Below are positions 44,376 through 53,372 of a stretch of DNA of 64,000 nucleotides, one piece after another. Source of the stretch: Alphaproteobacteria bacterium (GTDB taxonomy: Bacteria; Pseudomonadota; Alphaproteobacteria; Rhizobiales; Xanthobacteraceae). The notes under the pieces were generated by a model. It saw only the letters and a program-made list of their open reading frames with translations. It was not told the origin of the DNA and made no database searches. Where the stretch lies: assembly GCA_005884765.1 (NCBI GenBank), contig VAZV01000150.1, positions 40,310 through 104,309 of the forward strand. Reading direction: 5' to 3'. Numbering within the stretch: position 1 is the stretch's first letter; the number at the start of each line of letters is the position of its first letter. The position numbers and the translations under genes were made by a program.

Positions 44376-45308
44376 TTACCGCCAGCGGCGGTGTAGCCAC
44401 AGCCACTGATCGGGATATTCGCGGATCCAGCCCTCGATCACTGACGTGACCGTCTGCATCGTTCCCTGAATGTCGATTTGCCCGGCGGTGTCGCGGACCG
44501 GCTTCACTTCTTCGGACAGTTCGGCACGAAAGCGGTGTCCGGGCAGGCGGATGATGCGTACGCCATGAACCGGGCACTCGATCTGCCGCAGCAGCCGGGC
44601 CAGCATCGGATTGGCCCTGGTCTTGCGGCCGAAGAAAGTAACCTCGACGCCGTTGGTCAAATACTGGTCGACCAGCATCCCGACGTGCTGACCGTTCTTC
44701 AGGGCCTCCGCAAGCCTTAGCGGTGCGTCACGGCCAGCTGGAATCAGCGTGCCCATTTTTACGGCGCGCATATCCTGGATGACGCGGTCGGCCGACGCGA
44801 TGTTGGGCCGGCGATACAGGATCGCGGCGTCCAGCCCGTGCGCGACCGCCGCTAACGCGGGAAGTTCCCAGTTGGCGAGATGGCTTGCAAAGATCAACGC
44901 CGGTTTCCCGTCGAGCCGCAGCTGCGTAAACAATTCGTAGGAGCGCGCCTCGATTTCGATCCGGCTATCCTCGGGGCGCGTGGCATCGTGCTCCCAAATA
45001 TGATCGAGATGCGCGAATTCGGCGCCGAGGCGACCGACATTATCCCAGACGCCTGCGAGAATGGCCTCGATCTCTGCAGGCGATTTCTCCGGAAATGCGG
45101 CGGTCAGATTGGCGCGGCCGATCTTTTGCTCCCGCATCATCGGCCCGATCGAGCGAGCGATCCGGCCGAACAGGTTGGCGGTCTTGATTGGATCGAAATA
45201 GCGGGCGATACGTAGGATTCCGATCGTCAACGCACCCACTGCGGCTTGGCCGAGCGGCTTGGTCGCGTCGCGAAGTCTTGCCCGGGCACGAAGTAGCAAA
45301 CGTTGCAT
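44376..45308 (-). CDS. Lipid A lauroyl-acyltransferase family (LpxL-like)
   Basis: 310 residues. An N-terminal membrane anchor is followed by the LpxL/HtrB core: KIGRANLTAAFPEKSP, the H-x4-E motif SHLANWELPA, then LYRRPNIASADRVIQDMRAV, GMLVDQYLTNGVEVTFFGRK and the C-terminal WLWLHRRWR. It transfers a secondary acyl chain onto lipid A precursors. On the minus strand, RQLFGKIVVGF and stop immediately precede its ATG, which looks like the end of an alcohol dehydrogenase. In rhizobia an adh gene precedes lpxXL. Confidence 0.92.
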   Translation of the reverse strand: MQRLLLRARARLRDATKPLGQAAVGALTIGILRIARYFDPIKTANLFGRIARSIGPMMREQKIGRANLTAAFPEKSPAEIEAILAGVWDNVGRLGAEFAHLDHIWEHDATRPEDSRIEIEARSYELFTQLRLDGKPALIFASHLANWELPALAAVAHGLDAAILYRRPNIASADRVIQDMRAVKMGTLIPAGRDAPLRLAEALKNGQHVGMLVDQYLTNGVEVTFFGRKTRANPMLARLLRQIECPVHGVRIIRLPGHRFRAELSEEVKPVRDTAGQIDIQGTMQTVTSVIEGWIREYPDQWLWLHRRWR

Positions 45309-45430
45309 TTAGAAACCAACGACGATCTTGCCGAACAATTGTCGGCTTTCCGTGCGCTTCGGCGCTTGGTTATACCAAAGCTGTGCGATACGATCCAAGA
45401 CACCAACGAGTTGCGCCGCTTGGCCCAATG

Positions 45431-45499
45431 GCTGCACTGAGTGTGACGGACGATGTCGCTAAACCCAAGGATGTCTGTAAACGCAACGTAGCTGTCAGA
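45431..45499 (-). pseudogene. Nucleotide-cyclase-like N-terminal relic
   Basis: The minus strand reads SDSYVAFTDILGFSDIVRHT before the pattern is lost. VAF-x-DILGFS is the opening strand of an adenylate/guanylate-cyclase-like domain. Only about 23 codons survive, without a proper start. Confidence 0.4.
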
Positions 45500-45591
45500 G
45501 TAGTCGCCGTGGTTTTGGCTTCGGTCATGTCGCGCTTTCAGGGTGTCGGCTATAGCCCGACACCATCGTGAAACGGTGACGGCTTTACGCA

Positions 45592-45711
45592 ATGACAGAA
45601 TATACAGTCAAGGAAATTGGCCATCAATGGATTGTATACGTTGACGGGCTAAGCGTAGCTGCTATGCCGCGAAGCTTCGGCTTGACGCATGCAAAACGAC
45701 AAAAACGCTGA
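45592..45711 (+). CDS. Small protein, MTEYTVKEIG family
   Basis: 39 codons: MTEYTVKEIGHQWIVYVDGL, then SVAAMPRSFGLTHAKRQKR. The first half is a beta-hairpin pattern that I recognise from small Bradyrhizobium proteins of about 60 residues. The tail is shorter and changed, so it may be frameshifted. Confidence 0.5.
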   Translation: MTEYTVKEIGHQWIVYVDGLSVAAMPRSFGLTHAKRQKR

Positions 45712-46279
45712 GCACAAAAAAAGTGACCACGGCGCCGATACCATTTGAGAAGGCGGTATGGCGCCCCCGTAATTTCGGAAAACATTTCGGTCCTGGATTT
45801 AAGACTTTGCGGCCTCCGGCCGGCAACTCTAGGCGCCTCGACCCACATACCGAACAGGATGTTTTCATGACTATCCTTGAGGCAACCACGACTGGCGACA
45901 ATCCTGAGCTGCCGTTGGCAAATGCCGAGGTCTCTTCGTTGAATCGGCGGATAATGTGTCATCGGCGGACACTTGATTCTTCTTGAAACTATTTTTTTGG
46001 TCTCGTTATCAATCTTCGAGGAGCCTTAGCAATCTGCGTCATCGACCGCGGATGGCCCAACGGTTTCGGCTAAGGGGCGGAAAATGCCTTATTTCGTTTG
46101 GTTCGGTGGAAACGGCCGTCTTAGTGGCCCACAAAACTAGGTCCGAGCAGCGATCACCCGAGCCTGTGGTGGTTCTCCAACTCGGGTGCGGCGGATCTGG
46201 CTTAGGTCGCTCATGCGCCGCAGCCAGGCGGTGCGCCGAATTGGAGCGGCACTTCGGCAAAAAATAGAAAGGGGAAGAG
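45712..46279. other. Gene-free stretch
   Basis: 568 nt. Several ORFs of 60-130 codons overlap on both strands, none with a ribosome site or family. Most are AT-richer than neighbours. GGGGAAGAG at its right end serves the next gene. Confidence 0.35.
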
Positions 46280-46567
46280 ATGCGCGCATTCCTCGTAGTT
46301 CTGACAACAGCCGCAATCAATATTGCAACAACCGCTTCGGCCGCGGAGTGGCGAGCCCAATTTCTCTCAGTGTGTAGAAGTGGTTGCACGCAGCATGGTG
46401 GCTTATCAGCAGACGTCTGCTCGCAAGTTTGCAACTGCAGTGCCTCAGAAATGGAAGCGTATTTTGGTAACCAGTCGCTCGGCTCCGTTGGTACTCCGAG
46501 CGCTGAGCAACAACGTCGGGTTAACGAAATAAAAGTGCTGTGCGTCCGGCGAGTACTAGGGCGCTAG
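46280..46567 (+). CDS. Secreted Cys-rich small protein
   Basis: 95 residues with a strong ribosome site (GGGGAAGAG). The signal peptide MRAFLVVLTTAAINIATTAS is cleaved near AEW. The mature part has six Cys: VCRSGCTQHGG, VCSQVCNCSASEM and VLCVRR. The C-x3-C and C-x3-C-x-C spacing suggests a disulfide-bonded helical hairpin. Function unknown. Confidence 0.72.
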   Translation: MRAFLVVLTTAAINIATTASAAEWRAQFLSVCRSGCTQHGGLSADVCSQVCNCSASEMEAYFGNQSLGSVGTPSAEQQRRVNEIKVLCVRRVLGR

Positions 46568-46731
46568 AAACCTAATTGATAGCGCTGTCACGTGGACGCT
46601 CCAAAACGAGGGGTATTGCGCAATGGGTACAACCAAGGCTCTCGATCTCGACGCCCACGAACGCGCTAAAATTGCGGCTGTTACCTTTCGAAAAAACCGG
46701 CGCATTTCGTGACGGTGTTCATGACCTTTGA

Positions 46732-46938
46732 GAGTACGGTGCTGCTGGGCTGCGACTCATTTTACTGAAGGCGAGCATTCGCACCGCGCGCATATATGAA
46801 GACGGCCGCCTTCCAAATTCGGCCATCACCGACGGGCTGCTTGTGTTTTTCGCCTTCGCGATGTTGCTGATGCAGATGTCCAACATCTTTTTTATGCGGA
46901 CCATCAACCAACTTGATCGTCGCAAATTCCGTCGATAG
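46732..46938 (+). pseudogene. Membrane protein relic
   Basis: The frame reads LILLKASIRTARIYEDGRLP, then NSAITDGLLVFFAFAMLLMQ and MSNIFFMRTINQLDRRKFRR, with a clear membrane helix. It has no start codon. The preceding frame (VTVFMTFESTVLLGCDSFY) looks like the missing 5' part shifted by one base. Confidence 0.4.
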
Positions 46939-47579
46939 CGCATAACCGCCCTGCCTACGCACCAGCGTTTCGATTCCCGTGCGGACGACAAAGTGTCCCG
47001 ACCTGGCCCGCCATCAGCGCAAATGGCATCGAGAACTTTGACCCGCCGCCGGAAGTCCGGAAGCGCGTGATCTTTGGCGACACCATATCGACTACGGCGG
47101 GCAGCGTGCTGCTCACAAACTCGCCAGGGCGGCTCGCAAATCGCATCAGCGTGCAGGTGGAGATCCTGAACGAATCTGGCGCCGACTGGAATGCCCGAGC
47201 GATTTCCAGCAGTACGTATTTACCGCGCCTCTCGAGGAATGCGAAAGGCCATTACACCATTAGCAGCACCATGCTTTAGGAGCTTGGCGGACGTGCGATC
47301 GATCACGGCAAGCTGTCAGATACTGCCCTGAACGGTTCGCGAATCGGCCGCGACAGCCCGCTGCTGGCCCGCAAATGTTGAGCTGCGCCCTTTTTAAGTA
47401 CGAACCACCAGCGAGGCCGGCGAGGAGCAGAGACCGCAACTGCGGCAGGGCCACAGCGCAATTGCTATGTAGAGGCATGGCAAATTGTTATGGTTCTATA
47501 TAGAAACGCGCTTCTGGTGAGCGGAGTGCGCCGTGGTCCTGCGGGCTCTTGCATGCCACCACCTATCCGGAGAACGATA
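46939..47579. other. Gene-poor stretch
   Basis: About 640 nt. One frame (about 47000-47279, +) is protein-like (ENFDPPPEVRKRVIFGDTIS, RISVQVEILNESGADWNARA) without a start or family. Nothing else. Confidence 0.35.
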
Positions 47580-48005
47580 ATGCGGGTCTATATCATTGTT
47601 ACGAGCCTGGCATTTTCGGTCATCGGAGATGCACGCGGCACAGTTGTCGATACAGGAGCGGATGCGCAGCGATATTGCCAGCTACTTACTGAGGGCTCGT
47701 TCCACGATAACGGCGAGGCACGATCGGCCGGCTCGTGCGAGGGAATGATCGAGACCGCGATGCTCTTTTCACCAAACCTGCCTGCTGACGTGCGAGCATG
47801 CCCCCCGGCTCAAGGCAGCGTATTGGAAAGTGTCAAGGTCCTGTTGAGGTACCTGGACAACAATCCGGATCGATTGAACGAACCTGGAATTACCCTTGCT
47901 ATCGAGGCATTCAGAAATGATTGGCCGTGCCGTGGGGACGACGCCGAGGCCTCAGAGAGGTCTGGGCCTAGACCAAAAACGCGCCTGCCGAAAAAATCAA
48001 AATAA
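47580..48005 (+). CDS. Rap1a/Tai-like secreted protein
   Basis: 141 residues from ATG 47580 (GGAGAACGATA before it; the ORF is open further upstream). A signal peptide (about 1-20) is followed by the Rap1a/Tai pattern: DAQRYCQLLTEG, SAGSCEGMIETAMLF, VRACPPAQGSVLESVKVLLR, YLDNNPDRLNEPGITLAIEA and FRNDWPC, with the four Cys expected for two disulfides. A basic tail (RPKTRLPKKSK) follows. Tai proteins neutralise type VI amidase effectors, but the wider family has other members. No T6SS gene is near. A 3' relic of a paralogue lies at 32582. Confidence 0.78.
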   Translation: MRVYIIVTSLAFSVIGDARGTVVDTGADAQRYCQLLTEGSFHDNGEARSAGSCEGMIETAMLFSPNLPADVRACPPAQGSVLESVKVLLRYLDNNPDRLNEPGITLAIEAFRNDWPCRGDDAEASERSGPRPKTRLPKKSK

Positions 48006-48054
48006 TTGCAAGGCCGAACCTAGCAGGGATCATTGTAGCAGCTAATCGCGCCTG

Positions 48055-48288
48055 GTGAAGAACTATCACGGTCACCATGATCTCTCGATGGCGACGCTCC
48101 GCGTCCACCTCGACGACGACAACTGCATGGAGATAACGGCCATGAAGGGGAGAGGCGCCGGGGTTCAACATTTCGCCGATCACATCATTGCCGAACGTGG
48201 CGTGCGTTACGGCCGCCTCGTGATGATACCAACCGAGACCGGCAAGAAGGCCGCCTCAACACGCAAAACAAGCAGCCATCGGCACTGA
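48055..48288 (+). pseudogene. nikR: NikR C-terminal nickel-binding domain, N-terminus missing
   Basis: 77 codons from GTG 48055. HGHHDLSMATLRVHLDDDNC, then MEITAMKGRGAGVQHFADHI and ERGVRYGRLVMIP, is the ACT-like ligand domain of NikR. It retains the His-x-His (VHL) and Cys of the nickel site plus the upstream HH. The about 60-residue ribbon-helix-helix DNA-binding part is absent; 48006-48054 shows no trace of it. The last 12 codons overlap the small gene on the other strand. Confidence 0.82.
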
Positions 48289-48419
48289 CAGAGCGCGGCA
48301 AGTAGGCCGAGCCCGACCGGCATCGCATAGCGATCGCGCGCTGCGACAATCAATAGCGGTACCCATGACACAGCCACGATGAACACGCCCACGAAGACCG
48401 TAATCAGTTTTCCTTTCAT
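48207..48419 (-). CDS. Small two-helix membrane protein
   Basis: Up to 70 codons from ATG 48419: MKGKLITVFVGVFIVAVSWV, then PLLIVAARDRYAMPVGLGLL. The first two-thirds give two helices with a YAMP turn. The tail (VEAAFLPVSVGIITRRP) is antisense to the NikR relic and probably acquired when the two sequences were joined. Confidence 0.5.
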   Translation of the reverse strand: MKGKLITVFVGVFIVAVSWVPLLIVAARDRYAMPVGLGLLAALCQCRWLLVLRVEAAFLPVSVGIITRRP

Positions 48420-48704
48420 CTTACTGCCGCCATTCTCGTTGCTCCGCCATGATAGCACACGCTCGCCCGGCGTCCCGCAAAAGCGCGCTTCAACAGGACC
48501 GTACTTTGGAGATGTGGGCACGCCTTGCTTGCAGTAACGATAAGGTCGGCCTTGGGTTAATTGCTCCGGTTTGCCTCTCAACTGGCCGCTTCCGGTCTGC
48601 CACGATCAACGGACATCATCAGACCAGCCTGTTTGGTCCGGTTCGTGCCAACAGGCGACATGGGTTGCATCTATAAATGAGAGAGGCCGCCAACTGAGAC
48701 GGGC

Positions 48705-48874
48705 TTACTTCGTCTTGTTCATGGCTTGCTCCACCTCGTCGGCGAGCCGATTGGAGTGCTGATGTAGTCGGGCAAACATTTCGCGCTTGGTCACGTGGGT
48801 CGCCAGATCGCGAATTAGCGCGGCCTCAGCGGCATGCTTCCGAGCTTTTCAATTGAGGCTTGAAAGTCCTTCAT
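48705..48874 (-). pseudogene. MKDY-family small protein, frameshifted copy
   Basis: The start reads MKDFQASIEKL and, after a lost base near 48841, continues KHAAEAALIRDLATHVTKRE, then MFARLHQHSNRLADEVEQAM. The intact paralogue is at 49187. A degenerate GGCCGCC hairpin follows the stop (48685-48704). Confidence 0.75.
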
Positions 48875-48903
48875 TGCCACACGCCCCCGCCCTACTTCGT
48901 TCC

Positions 48904-49120
48904 CTACAGTTTTCTCCAGAGCCGGTCGCGATGGGCTTCATACTCCACCTGCATCTCCTCAAACGTCACCAGAATGCTAGCAGCCTGCGCTTCCGCCGCG
49001 AAGTGGCACTGGCGTTTTTTGCGTCGCAATGATTTGCACTTGCCGCTCGATGTGAAGCAGCCCAAGGGTAACATGCCGTTCGACCATCGCTAAGTCTTGC
49101 CCGATCGTCACCCGGTCCAT
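48904..49120 (-). pseudogene. Small helical protein, frameshifted at an A run
   Basis: MDRVTIGQDLAMVERHVTLG, then LLHIERQVQIIATQ in one frame. After a run of six A (AAAAAACGCC) the next frame continues CHFAAEAQAASILVTFEEMQ, then EYEAHRDRLWRKL and stop. Joined, they match a common rhizobial coiled small protein (HIERQ...HRDRL). The homopolymer makes an indel artefact possible. Confidence 0.72.
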
Positions 49121-49186
49121 GACCCAAGCCTACAATTTTACGGCTCGTTAATGCCCGCTTCTGTTGGGTAGTGTCTCAGTTTGAAA

Positions 49187-49372
49187 TTAGCTCCCATCGC
49201 GGACCTTGCGTTGGAGCATGGCCTGCTCAACCTGAGCCGCAAGGCTGATCAGATGCACAGACAATCTATCGAATAGTTCCCGTTTCTCTGGGTCCATCGC
49301 GAGGTCCCTGATCAGGGCGCATTCGGCTGCGTCCGCGCGAAGCTTCTCCAAATGGGTTTGATAATCCTTCAT
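49187..49372 (-). CDS. MKDY-family small protein, intact copy
   Basis: 61 residues from ATG 49372. MKDYQTHLEKLRADAAECAL, then IRDLAMDPEKRELFDRLSVH and LAAQVEQAM: two amphipathic helices. It belongs to a small protein family common in Bradyrhizobium and pairs with the broken copy at 48705. The longer ORF to 49687 is not supported upstream of this ATG. Unknown role. Confidence 0.65.
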   Translation of the reverse strand: MKDYQTHLEKLRADAAECALIRDLAMDPEKRELFDRLSVHLISLAAQVEQAMLQRKVRDGS

Positions 49373-49565
49373 GGCGCGGCCCCCTGTTACCTTGCGAAGC
49401 CTACCGCTAAGCAGACTTAGACCCTGAATGTAAAAGACAGAACGCTGCGGCCACGGCCGTTGCGTTTCTCTCAGCTCCCGGCTGAGGGAAGCCCATGTTC
49501 GGATTATGAGTTTGCTCAAGATGTTGTCGGTAATGTATATTACCGAAAGGGCTCGAAAGTGATTT
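49373..49565. other. Intergenic spacer
   Basis: About 190 nt, AT-richer than the surroundings near 49520-49565. No gene identified. Confidence 0.3.
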
Positions 49566-50205
49566 TTAGGTATATGTCTTGGGAAGGTGAAAAGCGACGC
49601 GCTCCCGGACCAATTGGTAGCATTCACAAGACGCTTCCGTGAGGCCCTGCCGATCGAGAATCGTGACCTGCCGTCGGCCGCGTTCAATCAAACCAGCACG
49701 TTCTAGCTCCTCGGCGGCGTTCGTGATGCATCATCAGCAGCCAACGCGCCAGCCGCTCCTTGAGGCTGTGCGCACCATTGCAGGCTACTGACACCATGAC
49801 CTGTTCGAGAAAAGCCTGAACGTAAGCGAACATGAGACCTCGGAATGACGGCATTGATTGCATGGCTCGCGTAAACGCCACGCGTGACATCCTTGCGGCG
49901 CCCCCCGGGATTTGAACCAGTAACTGGACCGAGGAACTTTTGGCACCGAAGATGGCCTGTATACCCGTGCAGCCCTCCCTTCCGATCGTTGCCATCTCAA
50001 TGACATGGCCGTCTGCGTAAACCGCAAGTACGGAAACGACCCCGCTATCGGGGAAGAAGATATGGTCGAACGAACTGTCAGCCTTCATGAGAACTTGCCC
50101 GCGTCGGCAGCGAATGTGTTCAAGCTCCGGCATAAGTCGCTTGAGATTGCTCGGGGGCAGGGCGAGCAAAAGCCGATTGCCGGGCCATTTTGATGAAACG
50201 TTCAT
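49566..50205 (-). pseudogene. Crp/Fnr-family regulator with its HTH core deleted
   Basis: From ATG 50205 the cyclic-nucleotide-type sensor domain is intact (LEHIRCRRGQVLMKADSSFD, FPDSGVVSVLAVYADGHVIE, GREGCTGIQAIFG), followed by the long helix HSLKERLARWLLMM. The HTH core (usually about 30 residues) is then missing. The sequence resumes in another frame with AEELERAGLIERGRRQVTIL, then DRQGLTEASCECYQLV, the normal end. The current frame stops at 49684 after RRRGARTCWFD. It cannot bind DNA in the usual way. Confidence 0.85.
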
Positions 50206-50313
50206 ACCCTTAAACCGCGTCTGGTTCGCGTAAGTTCCAAGAGGCAGGTCGGACGCGGTTGCTCGATCCAGTCGGCACGTCCCGAAGGTGCCATTGAGCG
50301 AGATCGGTCCCAT

Positions 50314-50611
50314 TGCGTGGCGCGCTCCAATCTGGGCTACGGGTTTCGCGAGGTCACTTCACCGGCAGCGCCGTATTTGCCGCATTGGCTGACGGCGGTG
50401 GCGGATTGAACGCAACCTTGACCACGTCGTCGTGCCGGTGGAAGGTGCAACTGAAAGCGACGACGCCACCGGTTTGTTGGAGATCGCGTCCCGCCACCAG
50501 GTATGCTCATATGAACCGTCGATGTCGACGACCTGAGAGCGGCGATCGCGCGGTTATTGCCATTGCGACCATCGCGATGCGGATCGAGCCGGAGTCAGGC
50601 TAAAGGAGGTC
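50314..50611. other. Gene-poor stretch
   Basis: About 300 nt. Frames such as NLDHVVVPVEGATESDDATG (+, about 50420) look protein-like but lack a start. They may be relics of the unit before the Ldh2 gene. Confidence 0.3.
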
Positions 50612-51699
50612 ATGGCGCCGGGACGGATCAACCTGAGCGTGGCCGAGGCACGCGAACTGGCGGAGAGTGCGCTGCGCGGTGTCGGATTTGATGACGGTGA
50701 GGCGCGCATCATTGCCGATCACGTCGTTGATGCCGCGTTGTGCGGCTATGAATATTCGGGCCTGGCCAAGATCCTCAACATACTGGAGAGCGAGCACTTC
50801 AAGCTACCGCGCCGACCCATCAAGGTGCTGCGCGAGACTGACGTCTCTGTTGCCTTTGACGGCGGCAACAATGTCGGGATGCTATCGCTCTTTTACGCGT
50901 CGGAGGCGACGATCAAGAAGGCCGCGGCGCATGGGATTGCGTTGGTTTCGGTGACCGATGCCTGGATGAGTGGGCGAAGCGCCTACTATGTCGAGATGAT
51001 TGCCAATGCTGGCCTCGTCGCGATCCACACCGCGGCCAGCTCGCGACTGGTGGCTCCGCTGGGTGGGGTCAGGCGGTGCTCGGCACGAATCCAATAGCGA
51101 TTGCGGTTCCGTCGTCCCGCGGGCCTATCGTACTCGACATCGGGACCTCTGCCTACATGATGACCGAAGTGATGCTGCGCGAGCGGCTAGGCGAGCTGCT
51201 TCGCGAAGGCGTGGCAATCGGGCCCGACGGCGAGCCGACTAGGGTCCCGGCGCTTGCACGCCGCGGCGCGTTGCTGCCTTTCGGCGGTTACAAAGGTTTC
51301 GGGCTGGCATTGATGATTCAGGCGCCGGGATTGCTCGCCGGGTCCGACTCGGAGCAAGAGAGCGACTCTGGCTACCTGTTCATCGCCTTGCGGCCCGACC
51401 TCGTCGGGACGGCGGATGTTTTCAACCGGCGGGTGACGCAGTTGATTGAACGTATCAAGACGACGCCGCGTCAACCCGGCATCGACGAGATCCGCATCCC
51501 GTCAGAGCGGGCATTTCGCTCTCGCGAACGTGCACTTCGCGAAGGCCTGAGCGTCGATCGACTGGTATTCGATGCGCTTGTGCCCAGGATGATCGCGAAA
51601 AGTTCAAGTATGGGGAAGACGATCACGATGAGCGCCGTGCTAATGGTGCTTCACTCTCCTTCAATGTCGCGCGGGTCATTTCTGGACCTCGGCGCGTAA
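50612..51699 (+). pseudogene. Malate/lactate dehydrogenase 2 (Ldh2) family, frameshifted
   Basis: The first part (INLSVAEARELAESALRGVG, AALCGYEYSGLAKILNILES, VSVTDAWMSGRSAYYVEMIA, SSRLVAPLGG) and the second (VLGTNPIAIAVPSSRGPIVL, DIGTSAYMMTEVML, ALLPFGGYKGFGLALMIQAP, GIDEIRIPSERAFRSRERAL) are one Ldh2 oxidoreductase. A one-base loss near 51068 (GGTGGGGTCAGG) splits the frame. Joined, it is about 360 residues, full length for NAD(P)-dependent reduction of 2-oxo acids. A foreign tail of about 30 residues follows DALVPRM. Confidence 0.87.
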
Positions 51700-51795
51700 T
51701 TTTGACGCGTAGGCTAAAGAGGATAGTATCCGTTCATTGTGGGAGATGAACGTCACCGCATTCAGTATTTTGTCGAAAATCTTGGGAGTAAAGAA

Positions 51796-52113
51796 ATGAC
51801 AACGATGTTTGTTAGACACAAGGTTTCAAACTATGAAACTTGGCGCAAAGCCTACGACGATTTTGCGTCGGTCCAGAAGGCAAAAGGAGTGACAGGCCAA
51901 GCCGTGTATCAAGCGACTGATGATCCCAACGACATCACGGCGACCCACGATTTCGTTTCAGTTGCGGCGGCGCAAGAGTTCGTCAACGGCGATGAGCTGA
52001 AAATGGCCATGCAGGGCGGCGGAGTGGTCGGCGCTCCTCTGGTTCACCAACAAAAAATAGAGCTATTTCGCGGGGTACCGGCAAAACGGGCCGCAGGCCA
52101 GCCGGCGCCTTAA
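51796..52113 (+). CDS. Dimeric alpha-beta barrel small protein
   Basis: 105 residues from ATG 51796 with GGAGTAAAGAA before it. TTMFVRHKVSNYETWRKAYD, then QAVYQATDDPNDITATHDFV and AAAQEFVNGDELKMAMQGGG, fits the ferredoxin-like dimeric barrel fold (ABM/cyclase-like). The NYETWRKAYDDF helix is a recurring mark of this group. No active-site claim is made. One of the few intact genes here. Confidence 0.78.
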   Translation: MTTMFVRHKVSNYETWRKAYDDFASVQKAKGVTGQAVYQATDDPNDITATHDFVSVAAAQEFVNGDELKMAMQGGGVVGAPLVHQQKIELFRGVPAKRAAGQPAP

Positions 52114-52373
52114 ACTCCCGGTGAGTCGTGACCCAATGATCACACCCACGCTGACATCGCGTGATTGATGCCGTGTATGATTTCATTTGACCATGGTTCC
52201 GCCGCTATTCCGTTCCGGCTTGTTGCCTGTCGGTTTCGGTAGCTCGTGGGTACTCGGGGTCAAGCGCGCGCAGGTAGCAGGAGAAGAAGGTTACGCGCCC
52301 TCCCCTGCTGACTATGCAAAAACGGCCCAATCCCGAGCCAGCCTGCATGAGCCGCTTTGCATTGAGTTGTGGA

Positions 52374-52673
52374 ATAAAGACCCGCGACGTTTGCTTCGGG
52401 CCGCGCGAGACTGGCGACAAGACCCGTCGCGATGGCGTCGCCGCGGATCGCCATGACAACGGAAATCGTGGAGGTCGCCTTTTTGGCTGCGCGCATCCCA
52501 GGCGTTCCGTGGGTTACGATGACGTCGACGTTGAGGCGAATAAGCTCGGCGACCAGATCGGGGAGCCGATCGTATTTGCCCTCCGCCCATCGAAACTCTA
52601 TGACAATGTTCCTACCCTCGACATAACCGAGATCGCGCAGACCGATCCGCAAAGCTTCCACGGAGCTTGTCAC
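52374..52673 (-). pseudogene. ABC substrate-binding protein fragment
   Basis: Reads LRIGLRDLGYVEGRNIVIEF, then RWAEGKYDRLPDLVAELIRL, VDVIVTHGTPGMRAAKKATS and LVASLARPEANVAG. This is the central N-lobe part of the TrpX/YtmK-type (ABC_sub_bind) family, normally about 320 residues. The signal peptide and everything after ANVAG are missing. Confidence 0.8.
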
Positions 52674-53018
52674 TTTTCCGAACTAGCAACATGTCCGTGT
52701 TGAGTCCGTCATGCGCTCAAACCGGACATCAAGAACGGCTCCTACGCCAAACGAAGGCCCGGCCGTAGGGCAGATCGGGCTTGCTGTAATCCTAGAAATC
52801 CAGCACGGTCGCTCCCATCTTGGAACACAAAGGTTTCCAGTATCAGGTTGTGCGGACTGCCAATTCCGCCGGCGGGAAATGGTCCAACTTGCAGGCTGCC
52901 CAGCCGGAGCATGGCTGTTCACGCCGTCGAAGTTTGCTATCAACAAAGCCCTAAAGCGCGACCCAATTAAGGACCTCTAGCGGGCGTTGGCGCAGTCTCC
53001 AGTAGCAGCACATGGTCC
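52674..53018. other. Gene-free stretch
   Basis: 345 nt. CAAACCGGACATCAAG near 52716 resembles the GTCCGGTTTACCCCC and GGACAGCGGACATCCC stretch at 10374-10412, a short motif common in Bradyrhizobium spacers. No gene. Confidence 0.3.
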
Positions 53019-53270
53019 TTACTTGTTCAGCGACTTCGGCCGAACTGTTGCAAGCTGAATAGTGTCGAGTACTCGCCCCTCTTCATCCGCGATCACAAAG
53101 GACTCTGGGAGCTCGGACCTGCCTGCCTTGATAGCATTAGCCAAAAGTTCGCGGGCGGACGATAGAGCTTCGCATTGGGCCACTGAAAGGCTCGGCAAGT
53201 CCTGTCCTTCTTCATCAGGGATCACCACCCCGGCGCTCTTTAGATGGAAATAGAAGCGTCCCATGGACAT
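53019..53270 (-). CDS. DUF6894-family small protein
   Basis: 83 residues from ATG 53270 (or 81 from 53264). GRFYFHLKSAGVVIPDEEGQ, then LPSLSVAQCEALSSARELLA and SFVIADEEGRVLDTIQL: a strand with FHL, an acidic DEEG turn, a long helix and a final strand pair. These are the hallmarks of DUF6894, abundant in Bradyrhizobium with no known function. Confidence 0.8.
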   Translation of the reverse strand: MSMGRFYFHLKSAGVVIPDEEGQDLPSLSVAQCEALSSARELLANAIKAGRSELPESFVIADEEGRVLDTIQLATVRPKSLNK

Positions 53271-53372
53271 CCTCGATGACAGGTGAGGAGGAAGTCTAAT
53301 CCGAGGCCATTGGCTCGTGTGTCTGGCGGAGGACTTTAGACGCGGTGCGACTACTCGCCGCTTCTTAGGCAT

